Assembly (NCBI GenBank): GCA_013290125.1
Contig: JABCYQ010000021.1
Location: 1 to 52,453, forward strand
DNA from: Vulcanimicrobiota bacterium
GTDB taxonomy: Bacteria > Vulcanimicrobiota > Vulcanimicrobiia > Eremiobacterales > Eremiobacteraceae
DNA length: 52,453 nucleotides
Direction of reading: 5' to 3'
A program made the position numbers and the translations under genes. Under the pieces are notes generated by a model that saw only the letters and a list, made by a program, of their open reading frames with translations, was not told the origin of the DNA and did no database searches. Position 1 is the stretch's first letter; the number at the start of each line of letters is the position of its first letter. Of the stretch, positions 26,046-34,904 are shown in pieces.

Positions 26046-27494
26046 TTAATGAACGCGTTGCGCCGGCTTGAGATGCGGCATCGTATGCGTCACGTTCGGC
26101 ATCACCAGCGACCGAACCGTGATCATCGGCAATCGTGGCGAATGGTCGCCATACGGCTTTGCGACGATCCGATACTCGAAACCGAGCGTCGAATGTCCAC
26201 CACGCAGCTCGCGAACCACGAACCCCGTCTTCGATTTCCCCGCGATGAACAGCCCGTTGCAGTCACCGTCCGGCGTCATAAAGACGAAGTAGTTCGCGTT
26301 CTGGTCGATCACGTTTGCAAATGCAGGATCGAGCGGCACGTGCGCCTCGCCGTTGACGAGTTGGCCTTCTCCGACATCCTCCATCGTCGGCTGGCTCTCG
26401 CGCGGCGCATACGATACGACGCGCTTTTGACTCGGCCCGTGTGCGATGCAACCATTGCCGCACGGTCCATTGGTGAAGAGTAGACCTGATATCGAGAGAT
26501 TACCCACGCCGTCAGCGACTAGCAACGGCGTGTTGTTGACGATTCCTTCAAAAAGGGGTTGGCCGGTGGAATGCGCGACAATCACCCCATTTCCTGAACT
26601 CGAATCTTGCGAAAACGCCTCGATCGCCGAATCGAAACTCTGTGCTCGGAGGGCCGGGACCGTGCCTTGCGAATCGAAATCAGCGGAGGCCCCCGCTACG
26701 GAGCCCGATGTTATGACGTTCCCGATCTGGTCAACAAAGAATTCCAGCGTTCCACTACTGAAGCCGGTGTAGAGCAACGCGCCGGAGGAATCCGCCTCCA
26801 CGGAAGTTCCCGACGTCCCGCTGACAGCTTGGACGGCTGTCGGGCCGTTCGCTAGGAGGCCAAAGCTCGCGCCATTGGCCGACACGCCCACTCCGCCGGT
26901 GCCTTCTGCAAAGGCGAGCACGCCTGTGCCGTTGGACGCGCCGCCGTTGGCGATCGCCTCCAGGGCTGTGCCACCAGTGCCGCTGCTTTCGGCCTGGGCG
27001 CCAAAGTTCACGCCCCTCGCGAACACGCCCGTGCCGATGGTCGATGTACCGGACACACCGACCCCGCTCGTGGAGACGCCGCTCACGCCAAATCCGGTCG
27101 TCGCGATGCCACTCACGCCGATGCCCGATTTCGTCGTGCCTTGCGCGCCGGTGCCGCTCACCGATGTGCCCTCCACGCCGAAGTTGAATTTGCCCTTGGT
27201 CGACGTGTCGGATCCGAGAACGCCGACCGCGAATTTGGTTTTCGACGTGCTGTTGAATTTCGTCGTGCCGGTGAGCCCGGTGCCGCCGACGCTCGTGTTC
27301 GCGCTCGCCGCTCCGCTGCCGTTGTTCGTGGTCGTCGTGCACGGCGAACTGCTCGTGCACGTCGTGTCCGGCGACAAGTATTGCTGGTAGACTTGCGCCG
27401 CCATCGCGGGCAAGTGCAGAACGCTGCCCAACGCGATGCCGCCCAGGCACAGCGCAGAAATACCGACTAGATGAAGGGCGTTGCGCGCTCTCAT
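26046..27494 (-). CDS. Secreted Gly/Ser/Thr-repeat protein with conserved C-terminal domain (paralogue 1)
   Basis: 482 residues. A signal-anchor (HLVGISALCLGGIALGSVLHLPAMAAQ) is followed by a low-complexity part and, at about 90-230, degenerate repeats of the type GVSGIATTGFGVSG, GVSGTSTIGTGVFARG and GGVGVSANGASFG, as in fibrous phage-tail-like or surface proteins. The C-terminal about 110 residues begin at QKRVVSYAPRESQPTMEDVGEG and contain CNGLFIAGKSKTGFVVREL and STLGFEYRIVAKPYG, a domain often found at the end of such repeat proteins. It ends in HLKPAQRVH. Likely a cell-surface fibre; function unknown. Closely related to the next gene. Confidence 0.7.
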   Translation of the reverse strand: MRARNALHLVGISALCLGGIALGSVLHLPAMAAQVYQQYLSPDTTCTSSSPCTTTTNNGSGAASANTSVGGTGLTGTTKFNSTSKTKFAVGVLGSDTSTKGKFNFGVEGTSVSGTGAQGTTKSGIGVSGIATTGFGVSGVSTSGVGVSGTSTIGTGVFARGVNFGAQAESSGTGGTALEAIANGGASNGTGVLAFAEGTGGVGVSANGASFGLLANGPTAVQAVSGTSGTSVEADSSGALLYTGFSSGTLEFFVDQIGNVITSGSVAGASADFDSQGTVPALRAQSFDSAIEAFSQDSSSGNGVIVAHSTGQPLFEGIVNNTPLLVADGVGNLSISGLLFTNGPCGNGCIAHGPSQKRVVSYAPRESQPTMEDVGEGQLVNGEAHVPLDPAFANVIDQNANYFVFMTPDGDCNGLFIAGKSKTGFVVRELRGGHSTLGFEYRIVAKPYGDHSPRLPMITVRSLVMPNVTHTMPHLKPAQRVH

Positions 27495-27592
27495 GTCTCC
27501 TCCACACGCCGGTCATCACCGGCTTCATGGAGGGGAGCGTACCAGCCGGTAGTCTGATTTCCATTCGATTGTGCTAGGACCTTAGGGTAGAA

Positions 27593-27618
27593 ATGAAGGG
27601 CCGACGCTAATCGGCCCT
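27593..27618 (+). repeat. Family A palindrome, copy 7
   Basis: ATGAAGGGCCGAC...TCGGCCCT: one G shorter than the consensus. The stem GGGCCGA / TCGGCCC is kept, with loop CGCTAA. Confidence 0.75.
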
Positions 27619-27624
27619 CGTCGT

Positions 27625-27653
27625 TTGAAGCGGCCGACGTCAGTCGGCCCACG
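27625..27653 (+). repeat. Family A palindrome, copy 8
   Basis: TTTGAAGCGGCCGAC / GTCGGCCC, loop GTCA, followed by ACGTCG. The first stem base is changed (C for G). It is in tandem with copy 7, six bases apart. Confidence 0.8.
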
Positions 27654-27656
27654 TCG

Positions 27657-29108
27657 TTAGTGAACGCGTTGCGCCGGTTTGAGATGCGGCATGGCGTGGA
27701 ATACGCTTGTGTTTATTTGCGGCCGCACTTGAACCATCGGCAACCGAGCCGAATGATCGCCGAACGGCTTCGCGACGATGCGATACTCGAAGCCAAGCGT
27801 CGAATGTCCGCCGCGCAGCTCGCGTACCACGAACCCCGTCTTCGATTTCTCCGCGACGAAGAGGCCGTTGCAGTCGCCTTCCGGCATCGCGAAGACGAGA
27901 TAGTTCGCGTTCTGGTCGATCACGTTTGCGAATTTCGGATCGAGCGGCACATGCGCCTCGCCATTGACGAGCTGGCCTTCACCGAAGTCCTCCATCGTGG
28001 GCTGACTTTCTCGCGGCGCGTAGGACACGACGCGCTTTTGGGCCGGACCGTGTGCGATGCAACCAAAGTTGCATGATCCGCTCGTGAATATCTGACCCGC
28101 TAACGTGAGATTGCCCGCACCGTCCGCATAAAAGTTCACCGTGGTGCCGTTGAGCCCCATGAAGAATGCACCGCCCTGCGTGAACGCTCGGAAGGCGGAG
28201 TTTGTCGTCGACGGATCGGTCGTTATCCCGTTGATCGCCGCCTGGGTATTCGTCGCGCTGAGCGTCGGGAATCCACCGCTGGTATTGCTGAACGAACCGG
28301 TAGTCCCCGACAATGTGCCCGCGGATCCGACGTTTCCAAACTGGTCGACGTAGAATTGAAGTATTCCGCTATTGAAGCCGGTGTAGAGTAACGAGCCGGT
28401 GGAATCGGCCTCCACGGAGGTTCCGGTCGACCCGCTGATGGCCTGACCGGCTGTCGGTCCGTTGGCCTGCAGGCCAAAGCTCCCGCCGTTTGCCGACACG
28501 CCGACACCGCCAGTACCGTTGGCATACGAGAGTACTCCGGTGCCATTCGAAGCGCTGACGTTCGCAATCGCTTCCAAGCCTACGCCACCGGTGCCGCTGC
28601 TTGCTGCTTCGGCGCCAATGCTGATTCCGTTCGCGGCCACGCCCGCTCCGGTGCTCGATGTACCGGTCACGCCGGCCCCGTTTGTCGAGACGCCGCTTAC
28701 GCCGTTTCCGGTCGTCGCGATGCCGCTCACGCCGGTACCGGACTTCGTCGTGCCCTGCGCCCCGGTGCCGCTCACCGACGTGCCCTTGACGCCGATGTCG
28801 AACGTGCCTTTGGTCGACAAATCGGAGCCCAGCACGCCGACGGCGGACTTCACTTTCGACGTGCTGTTGAATTTCGTCGTGCCGGTCAGCGCCGTGCCGC
28901 CGAGGCTCGTGTTGGCGCTCGCCGGCCCGCTGCCGTTGTTCGTGGTGGTGGTGCACGGCGAGCTGCTGGTACAGGTCGTGTCCGGCAACAGGTATTGCTG
29001 GTAGACTTGCGCCGCCATCGCGGGCAAGTGCAAGGCACTCCCGAGGGCGATACCGCCGAGGCAGAGCGCAGAAATGCCGGCTAGATGAAGGGCGTCGCGA
29101 GCACTCAT
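27657..29108 (-). CDS. Secreted Gly/Ser/Thr-repeat protein with conserved C-terminal domain (paralogue 2)
   Basis: 483 residues. Nearly identical to the previous protein over the signal-anchor and first 150 residues and again over the C-terminal 110, while the middle (about 250-350, with GTTGSFSNTSGGFPTLSATNTQ) is unrelated. The gene pair therefore looks like a tandem duplication in which the central segment was exchanged. Same surface-fibre reading as for paralogue 1. The DNA between the two genes contains two family A palindromes. Confidence 0.7.
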   Translation of the reverse strand: MSARDALHLAGISALCLGGIALGSALHLPAMAAQVYQQYLLPDTTCTSSSPCTTTTNNGSGPASANTSLGGTALTGTTKFNSTSKVKSAVGVLGSDLSTKGTFDIGVKGTSVSGTGAQGTTKSGTGVSGIATTGNGVSGVSTNGAGVTGTSSTGAGVAANGISIGAEAASSGTGGVGLEAIANVSASNGTGVLSYANGTGGVGVSANGGSFGLQANGPTAGQAISGSTGTSVEADSTGSLLYTGFNSGILQFYVDQFGNVGSAGTLSGTTGSFSNTSGGFPTLSATNTQAAINGITTDPSTTNSAFRAFTQGGAFFMGLNGTTVNFYADGAGNLTLAGQIFTSGSCNFGCIAHGPAQKRVVSYAPRESQPTMEDFGEGQLVNGEAHVPLDPKFANVIDQNANYLVFAMPEGDCNGLFVAEKSKTGFVVRELRGGHSTLGFEYRIVAKPFGDHSARLPMVQVRPQINTSVFHAMPHLKPAQRVH

Positions 29109-29377
29109 GAATCCTCCCCATGCCGGTCATCGCCGGCCTCACAGGGCAGAGCGTAACAGAGGGCCGTCCAGCATCCGTCCAAACGCGATCGCGCCGATCG
29201 ACTTTTGGCGCCAAGCGCTTTCGTGGGACGATTGGGCGACGACATGCGGCGCCGGGATTTTGCGTATGAAATCGTAGGTTACGAACTGCGTTCCAAAGTG
29301 ATTCGCATCAATTGGGTCAACACTAAGGCTGATGTATCGTGTTTAAATCGCGCCTCGCTGCTGAAAGGGTGGCCCCG

Positions 29378-29482
29378 ATGCTCAACCTTGAAGACTTCCT
29401 CGCCACAGTTCTAACCGACTTCGGTGAACTAGTTCATCCGTTTGATGGTGGAGGAGTCCACGTCGGGCCGCCCCACGGCTAA
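29378..29482 (+). CDS. 34-aa peptide ending in GGGVHVGPPHG
   Basis: ATG 29378, preceded by AAAGGGTGG about six bases upstream, and followed after 21 bases by a strong intrinsic terminator. The first 20 residues form a hydrophobic/acidic helix-like stretch (LEDFLATVLTDFGEL); the last 11 are GGGVHVGPPHG. The same motif with Thr for Val occurs in the 116-residue protein at 32619-32969, and the two are also close at DNA level. Unknown family; a leader/core peptide, a signal peptide for the nearby regulator, or a truncated paralogue are all possible. Confidence 0.5.
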   Translation: MLNLEDFLATVLTDFGELVHPFDGGGVHVGPPHG

Positions 29483-29503
29483 TACGCTATTAGCGATTGA
29501 AGC

Positions 29504-29537
29504 GAAGAGGGGCGCGGAAACGCCCCTCTTCATTTTT
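29504..29537 (+). terminator. Strong intrinsic terminator
   Basis: GAAGAGGGGCG (29504-29514) and CGCCCCTCTTC (29521-29531) are perfect arms of 11 bp with loop CGGAAA, followed by ATTTTTG. It is the clearest terminator in the window and ends the 34-aa gene. Confidence 0.9.
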
Positions 29538-29630
29538 GCCCCACCTATCCGGCCGAGCTCGAATAATCCGTAGTCCGCGCGCCAATTCTCAGTGTTAGTC
29601 CGGAATCGGACGCACATCCTAAACGACTAC

Positions 29631-29683
29631 GATAGTCCCATCAACTGCTGCCCGCCACGGCGGGCGAACGAAAGGGGACTATC
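29631..29683 (+). promoter_or_regulatory. RNA structure able to mask the ribosome site of the 46-aa ORF
   Basis: GATAGTCCC (29631-29639) is the perfect complement of GGGACTATC (29675-29683), which contains the end of the ribosome site AAGGGGA and touches the ATG. Inside lies a second hairpin, GCCCGCC/GGCGGGC (29650-29656 with 29659-29665). A further short inverted repeat, GTCCG-GAAT-CGGAC, is found at about 29599-29612. Confidence 0.55.
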
Positions 29684-29824
29684 ATGGTGGAGTTCACGGC
29701 GAAGATCAAACCGACGATGCCGGTCGCGGCCGATAACGAGGAAAACGATGGGCGCACTCGGTTGGTCCGGATCCCGCGAGGCGCGGACTCAAGCATCTTC
29801 GGAGGCTGGGGAGTAAAGATCTGA
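29684..29824 (+). CDS. 46-aa hypothetical protein
   Basis: ATG 29684 with AAAGGGGA six bases upstream, stop at 29824, 11 bases from the end of the convergent regulator gene. The peptide is charged (MVEFTAKIKP; NEENDGRTRLVRIPRG) and ends in FGGWGVKI. No signal peptide, no transmembrane helix and no recognised family. The structured 5' region supports its being a regulated gene rather than chance. Confidence 0.45.
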   Translation: MVEFTAKIKPTMPVAADNEENDGRTRLVRIPRGADSSIFGGWGVKI

Positions 29825-29835
29825 CGTGACGACAA

Positions 29836-32640
29836 CTACGGCGAGGCCTGCGCCACTCCGGGCAGGTCTCGCCACTTCGCGATCAGCTCTGCTCGATTTC
29901 GCACCTCAAGCTTCGTGAAGATCGAAGCCAGGTGCGTTTCGATTGTTCGGGGACTCAGCGTGAGCGCATCGGCGATCTCTTTGGTTGAGCGACCGGCTGC
30001 CGCCAGTGTCGCGATCTCCCGCTCGCGTTCAGTGAGTTCTGATTTTGTGCGGCCGCGTCGATTGACCGGGTTGAGTATTTCTTTCATGCGCTGCGCGGAA
30101 CGCACGTCTCCGGTCTGCTCGTATGCGCCAACTGCGTCGCGAAGCTTCCCGCCGGTCTCAAGCGCGCGCGCCACGTGCCAGCGCCAACCTAGCCTATCGT
30201 AAAGCTCGCGCGCCGACTCGGCCAGCGTCGTCGCCAGTTCTGCGTTTCCCGACCGCCGCGCCATCACGGCGTCATAGAGCAACACGTGCGCCGAAGCGAT
30301 CTCGGTTTTCGTGTCGTCCGCGTACCGGGCGACGAACGCTCTCGCTGTCTTGGCATCGGCAGCCGAACCGTGCAGCGCCGCCAAGACAAATACGCCGTCA
30401 TCATCGCGCGCGAGCGGCACGGCGGCATACGCCTCGACCACCCGATGGATCAGCGCCACGCCTTCCGACGCGCGCCCAAGCGCGATATCGCGCTCCGCAA
30501 AAGCCAACGCGGTGACGAGCATGGATTCGTTTCCGGGCACGAAGACGGCCTCAACCGCGTGCGGATCGTCGAAGCGACGCGCGAGATCGTCGTCCATAAC
30601 GCGAAGGCCGATGGGTATCGCCGCTTGCGCGGCAAACGCACGCAGTCGCGGGCTGTCGGTGGGGTACTCCAAAGCGCGATAGACCAATTCGCGGGCCCGT
30701 GCTAAATCGCCGAACTGCAAACAACCCCACGCGTGCTGACGAAGGTAGACCGCAGAGTCGAGATTCCAAAGGTCCTCTTGCATCATGATCGTGGCGGCTT
30801 CGTCAAAGGCCGCCAACGCTTGCGCCCGCTCGCCGAGATCGGTGAGCTTGAGCCCCAGATTGCCGAGACAGCGTATCGCAAGCGAGACGTCGCCCTTGGA
30901 ACGCGCGATCTTGCAGGCGCTGCGGAAATCCGAAGCCATGCCGTCCGCATCGCCGCGTTGGCCAAGCGCGAGTGCGCGGCATTGGTGGAACACGAGCGCG
31001 TCGTCTTGTGCACGCTCACCTGTGTAGTGGTCGGCGAGGGTGAAATGAGCCATGGCGGCGTCGCCGTCACGATCGATATTGAGAAGGCCGAGGAACGAAT
31101 GCGCGCGGAAAAACGATGGGCTGCGTTCGTCTGCGAGTGCCAACGCCTTTTCGCATTCGGCAACGGCATCCGCCTCGCGCCCTTCTGATCGCAGAATGGC
31201 TGCGATCTTCACCGACAGTCTCGCCATCGGCTCCGCGACGGATCGCGATTCGTGGAACGCACGCGCCGAAAGGTATGCGGATCGCGCGGCTTCGCTCCGG
31301 CCAAGCCCGTAGAGCGCTTCGCCCAGATTCTCTTCGATCGAGGCCGAGCGGTCCGCATCCGCGTGACCGATGCTCCTGAGCGCACGATCGTAATGCTCGG
31401 CTGCCTCGGGGTACGCGCACAATCGAAGAGCACGGTCGCCCGATGCCTGGTTGTAGTCCGCGGCTTTGACGGTCTCCGCGGCCATCCAATAGTGGTAAGC
31501 GAGATCCGCCGCGCGCTGCGGCGACTCAGGCGTCTGCTCGAGCGCTTCGGCCACGAGCCGATGCAGCGCGCGGGCCTCATCGGGCAGGAGACCGTCGTAT
31601 ACGGCTCGTCTGACGAGCTCGTGTCGGAAACGCAGCGATCTTCCGTCGAGATCCGGCTCCACGAGTTGGGCCGAGACGCCGTGCTTAAGCGCTTCCAACA
31701 CGCTCGGGTCGGATAATTGCGCTATTCGCCCGAGCAAGGCGGGTGTGAAACTGCGGCCAATGGCGGCGGCGCACGCGAGCGCCCGACGCTCCGATGGCGA
31801 AAGACCGGCGAGACGAGCGCGCGTCGCAGCGGTGACGCTTCTTGGCAGCTGGGGCGAGTCAAGACTGACGGTCTGCGCTTCTTCCGTCGTCTTGCTCAAC
31901 TCCTCGGCTAGGAGCGGATTTCCATCTGATTGCTGCGCGATCGAGGCGATGCGGCGCGTCTCGTCCGTCGATGTTGACGTGGCGGCCGTCCTAAGCAGGC
32001 TGCGGATCTCGCCTTTTGATAGCGGCCTCAACTCGCGATGAAACGCGTTTGCGCCCCGCGCGAGGTTCGCGAGCGCCCGATGCAGCGGTTCGCTTTGATC
32101 CGCATCTGCGGATCGATAGGTCGCAAAGATGACGAGGCGCGATCGTTGCGCGTGCTCTGCTACATATTGGAGGAGATCTAGCGTGAGACCGTCGGCCCAT
32201 TGCAGATCGTCCAGCGCCAATAAGACTGGTCGGTCGCGACTGTACGCGTCGAGGGCGCTTCGTAGCGCGACGAAAAGCCGGCGCTTATCTGTTGCTTCGG
32301 AGCCGGCAACCGCTCCGGGCGAGGTTAGAAAGGTGTCGACGACCTCGCGCACTTCGGGTAGCGCTTTGAGTGCGTCCTTGTCTGCTTCTCGAAGTTCGCC
32401 GAAGATATCCGAGATGGGACCGTATGGACTTTGGAGATAGTCGTAGCAACGTCCGATTGCGGCGCTCACACCCGACGCTTTGGAGTGACTCACGATTTCG
32501 CGCAAGAGCCGTGTCTTGCCAATCCCCGGTTCGCCGGAGACGAGCACGACACTGCCTTCGCAATTTGCAGCGGCGGTCAGCCTCGCCTTGACGAGGCTGA
32601 CTTCCTCAGCCCGACCGATCAGCGAAGCGGATGGTCCCAA
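29836..32640 (-). CDS. LAL-type transcriptional regulator: AAA ATPase, TPR-like region, LuxR HTH
   Basis: 934 residues from a TTG at 32640 lying inside the end of the upstream gene. SLIGRAEEVSLVKARL opens an AAA/STAND ATPase with Walker A in SGEPGIGKTRLL (about 35-47) and Walker B in VLLALDDLQWADG (about 140). A long helical TPR-like region follows (about 370-830). The C-terminal 65 residues are a LuxR/GerE helix-turn-helix (LTEREREIATLAAAGRSTKEIADALTLSPRTIETHLASIFTKL). Such MalT-like regulators are switched by ATP and an inducer and activate nearby genes. Likely targets here are the small GGGxHVGPPHG genes or the exporter, but this is inference. Confidence 0.88.
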   Translation of the reverse strand: MGPSASLIGRAEEVSLVKARLTAAANCEGSVVLVSGEPGIGKTRLLREIVSHSKASGVSAAIGRCYDYLQSPYGPISDIFGELREADKDALKALPEVREVVDTFLTSPGAVAGSEATDKRRLFVALRSALDAYSRDRPVLLALDDLQWADGLTLDLLQYVAEHAQRSRLVIFATYRSADADQSEPLHRALANLARGANAFHRELRPLSKGEIRSLLRTAATSTSTDETRRIASIAQQSDGNPLLAEELSKTTEEAQTVSLDSPQLPRSVTAATRARLAGLSPSERRALACAAAIGRSFTPALLGRIAQLSDPSVLEALKHGVSAQLVEPDLDGRSLRFRHELVRRAVYDGLLPDEARALHRLVAEALEQTPESPQRAADLAYHYWMAAETVKAADYNQASGDRALRLCAYPEAAEHYDRALRSIGHADADRSASIEENLGEALYGLGRSEAARSAYLSARAFHESRSVAEPMARLSVKIAAILRSEGREADAVAECEKALALADERSPSFFRAHSFLGLLNIDRDGDAAMAHFTLADHYTGERAQDDALVFHQCRALALGQRGDADGMASDFRSACKIARSKGDVSLAIRCLGNLGLKLTDLGERAQALAAFDEAATIMMQEDLWNLDSAVYLRQHAWGCLQFGDLARARELVYRALEYPTDSPRLRAFAAQAAIPIGLRVMDDDLARRFDDPHAVEAVFVPGNESMLVTALAFAERDIALGRASEGVALIHRVVEAYAAVPLARDDDGVFVLAALHGSAADAKTARAFVARYADDTKTEIASAHVLLYDAVMARRSGNAELATTLAESARELYDRLGWRWHVARALETGGKLRDAVGAYEQTGDVRSAQRMKEILNPVNRRGRTKSELTEREREIATLAAAGRSTKEIADALTLSPRTIETHLASIFTKLEVRNRAELIAKWRDLPGVAQASP

Positions 32641-32969
32641 TCTTCGTTGCCGTCGTCAACCCACTTACAGCGTTTGCCTCCGAGGACGAGTTCGAACACT
32701 TGCGTCAGAAGAGCCTCATCGTCCGGTGAAATGGGAAGATTGAACGAGAAGTTGCACGCTGATGCGTCGCGCGAACTTTTCTTGTGGTGCGGCGGCACAT
32801 CGTGCCCTCTGCCGTGCGGTGGCCCGACGTGCGTTCCGCCGCCGCTATACGCATACTTGGTGCCGAGCGGTTGAACTGAGACGAAGATCCCCGCGATTTC
32901 GACTGCACGCTGAACGCGGAGATCGCGCCCGGCCAATGGGGACAGATTAGGTGTTTTCTTAGCGGCCAC
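32619..32969 (-). CDS. 116-aa protein with GGGTHVGPPHG motif, coupled to the LAL regulator
   Basis: GTG 32969 with GAGG upstream; the last 22 bases overlap the regulator gene, so translation is probably coupled. After a basic start (MAAKKTPNLSPLAGRDLR), residues 43-53 are GGGTHVGPPHG, then a His-rich stretch (HDVPPHHKK), and a C-terminal half with FNLPISPDDEALLTQVFELVLGG and a Trp-rich acidic end. No signal peptide. No family recognised. Possible sensor or ligand-binding partner of the regulator, or a precursor-like protein; its tie to the 34-aa peptide at 29378 rests on the shared motif. Confidence 0.55.
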   Translation of the reverse strand: MAAKKTPNLSPLAGRDLRVQRAVEIAGIFVSVQPLGTKYAYSGGGTHVGPPHGRGHDVPPHHKKSSRDASACNFSFNLPISPDDEALLTQVFELVLGGKRCKWVDDGNEDWDHPLR

Positions 32970-33087
32970 GTTGTGCCCTCACAATGGAAAACTTTGCACG
33001 ATCAAGTGGCTGAACCGTATCTCGCTCTTCGAGCAAGCACGGTCCACCTACCTGGATGTACCAAACGGTTCTCTCGGATAGAGCGGC

Positions 33088-34662
33088 CTACGTATCTGAA
33101 GGGGCCGACGCCAGTCTGCCCTTGGTCGTTGTATCCCCTATCGTAAGCAACGCGATGAGCGCGCCTCCGGCAGCCAAACCCGCTCCGATCAGAACCGCTA
33201 TCTGAAACGAGATCGCGAACGATTCATCCATCGCGCCGCGGATCTGATTTCGCACGTCGGTGCTCGCGCTCGCCGGAATCTGTGCCGCCGCCATCTCGCC
33301 GCTTTGCGCCCGCACTTGCTGGACGACATCCGTCGGCGCCTGAATCGCGCCGAGCCGCCGATCGAGTTGGCCGGCATAGACGACAACCACGATCGCGCTC
33401 ATGGCTGCGATTGCGATGAGCCCGGCGACCCGCGATACAGCGTTATTGATGCCCGATGCGATGCCGAGGCGGCTCTCGTCGACCGCGCCCATCACGGCAG
33501 TTGTGAGTGGCGCGACGGTCAACGCCATGCCGAGGCCAGCGACGACGTTTCCGGGGAAGAACGTCGTCCAATAGGATCCGTCCGTGCCGGCCAGCGAGAA
33601 TAGCGCAAATCCAATGGCCGCGACCGTCGGTCCGAGGATGAGCATCGTGCGAGTACCGACTTTCGCGACGAGCCCGCCGGCCCAGCGTGACAGCGTCGCG
33701 ATCAATACGATGAACGGCATGAGCGCCAACCCCGCCTGAGTCGGCGTGTATCGATGCACTTGAATCATATCGAACGAAACGAAATACAACGCCTCAGAAA
33801 GCGCACCGTATAGAAGTAGCGTGACGAGATTGACGCCCGAGAAAACGCGCGATCTGAACAACTGTAGCGGCATCAACGGATTCGCCGCCGTTCGTTCGGA
33901 CAAAACAAAAGCTACGAGTAAAATAGTTCCAACCACGGACCAAGTGATTGCTCGACTCACTTCGGCTCCCGTCGAGCCGGCAAGTATCAAGCCGAAAGTG
34001 ATCGCCCCCAACCCTGCCGTTGCCAGTAACGCACCGAGCCAGTCCAGACTTTTTCCCTGTTCGTCCTCGTTAAGACTTTCCGGCACAAACGCCAGAGTAA
34101 GAATGATTACGGCCGCGCCTATCGGGGCGTTGATATAGAAAATCCACTGCCAGCCGCCGTGATCCACCAGCCATCCGCCGAGTGCCGGCCCAACCGCGGC
34201 GGTAACAGCGGTCGCGGCCGACCACGTGCCTATAGCCTTCGCGCGCGCGTCACCCTCGAAACAAGCGCTCAAGATGGCGAGACTAGCCGGCGCCATCAGG
34301 GCACTGCCGATTCCCTGTACAGAGCGCGCGACCGCAATGGCAACAATACCGTGCGATAGCGCGCAAGCAATTGAAGACACTGTAAACAGCGCCGTGCCCA
34401 CGACGAATATCAATTTTCGTCCATATCGGTCGCCGAGCGCACCACCTACAAGTATGAGCGCTGCGAGAAAGAGCGAGAACGCCTCAACGACCCACTGGAT
34501 GTCAGCCATGCTCGCCTGCAGGTCGCGCTGCATGACTGGAAGTGCGACGTTGACGGCAGTTCCGTCGATAAACGCCATACTCGAGCCTAGGATGGTGGCG
34601 AGCAAGACTAGCACTGCTCGGGGGGCGCTCGGCCTCCCGGACAAATTGCAATTGTCGCGCAT
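33088..34662 (-). CDS. DHA2-family multidrug exporter (EmrB/QacA type)
   Basis: 524 residues from ATG 34662; in-frame codons up to 34803 add an unsupported extension. Fourteen hydrophobic helices can be traced. LGSSMAFIDGTAVNVALPVMQRDL (motif D1), GDRYGRKLIFVVG (motif A) and the motif-C region AATAVTAAVGPALGGWLVD are those of the drug:H+ antiporter-2 group. It should export hydrophobic or cationic compounds by proton exchange at the cytoplasmic membrane. It is 118 bases downstream of the 116-aa gene's start, transcribed the same way as the LAL genes but upstream of them. The C-terminus overlaps a degenerate family A palindrome. Confidence 0.9.
   Translation of the reverse strand: MRDNCNLSGRPSAPRAVLVLLATILGSSMAFIDGTAVNVALPVMQRDLQASMADIQWVVEAFSLFLAALILVGGALGDRYGRKLIFVVGTALFTVSSIACALSHGIVAIAVARSVQGIGSALMAPASLAILSACFEGDARAKAIGTWSAATAVTAAVGPALGGWLVDHGGWQWIFYINAPIGAAVIILTLAFVPESLNEDEQGKSLDWLGALLATAGLGAITFGLILAGSTGAEVSRAITWSVVGTILLVAFVLSERTAANPLMPLQLFRSRVFSGVNLVTLLLYGALSEALYFVSFDMIQVHRYTPTQAGLALMPFIVLIATLSRWAGGLVAKVGTRTMLILGPTVAAIGFALFSLAGTDGSYWTTFFPGNVVAGLGMALTVAPLTTAVMGAVDESRLGIASGINNAVSRVAGLIAIAAMSAIVVVVYAGQLDRRLGAIQAPTDVVQQVRAQSGEMAAAQIPASASTDVRNQIRGAMDESFAISFQIAVLIGAGLAAGGALIALLTIGDTTTKGRLASAPSDT
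33096..33122 (+). repeat. Degenerate family A palindrome, copy 9, at the end of the exporter gene
   Basis: CTGAAGG, GGGCCGAC, loop GCCA, GTCTGCCC: the right arm has one changed base. It lies inside the last codons of the minus-strand exporter (stop at 33088), so its complement is translated in the final residues (KGRLASAPS). Confidence 0.7.
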
Positions 34663-34904
34663 CGGTTCATGGATACGGTGTAACCGCGAGAACCGCCTTG
34701 AATACGACGAAATGATTGGCCCATCAGCGGTCGACGGGCCGCCTGAAAGCCAAGTAGGTCCAAATTCGTCAATCATCCGCATAGATCTGGTAGAAAACTC
34801 CACCTGAAGGCATCTCCGATTTTAGCGCCAAACTCGCCGTAACGTTAAGGACATAGACAGGAGAATTCATTGAGGGGAGACACGATGGCGGAACTAGCAG
34901 CGGG

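Noticed and set aside
29205-29414. 69-aa frame upstream of the LAL region
   Set aside because: No ribosome site, mixed composition, and it overlaps the better supported 34-aa ORF at 29378.
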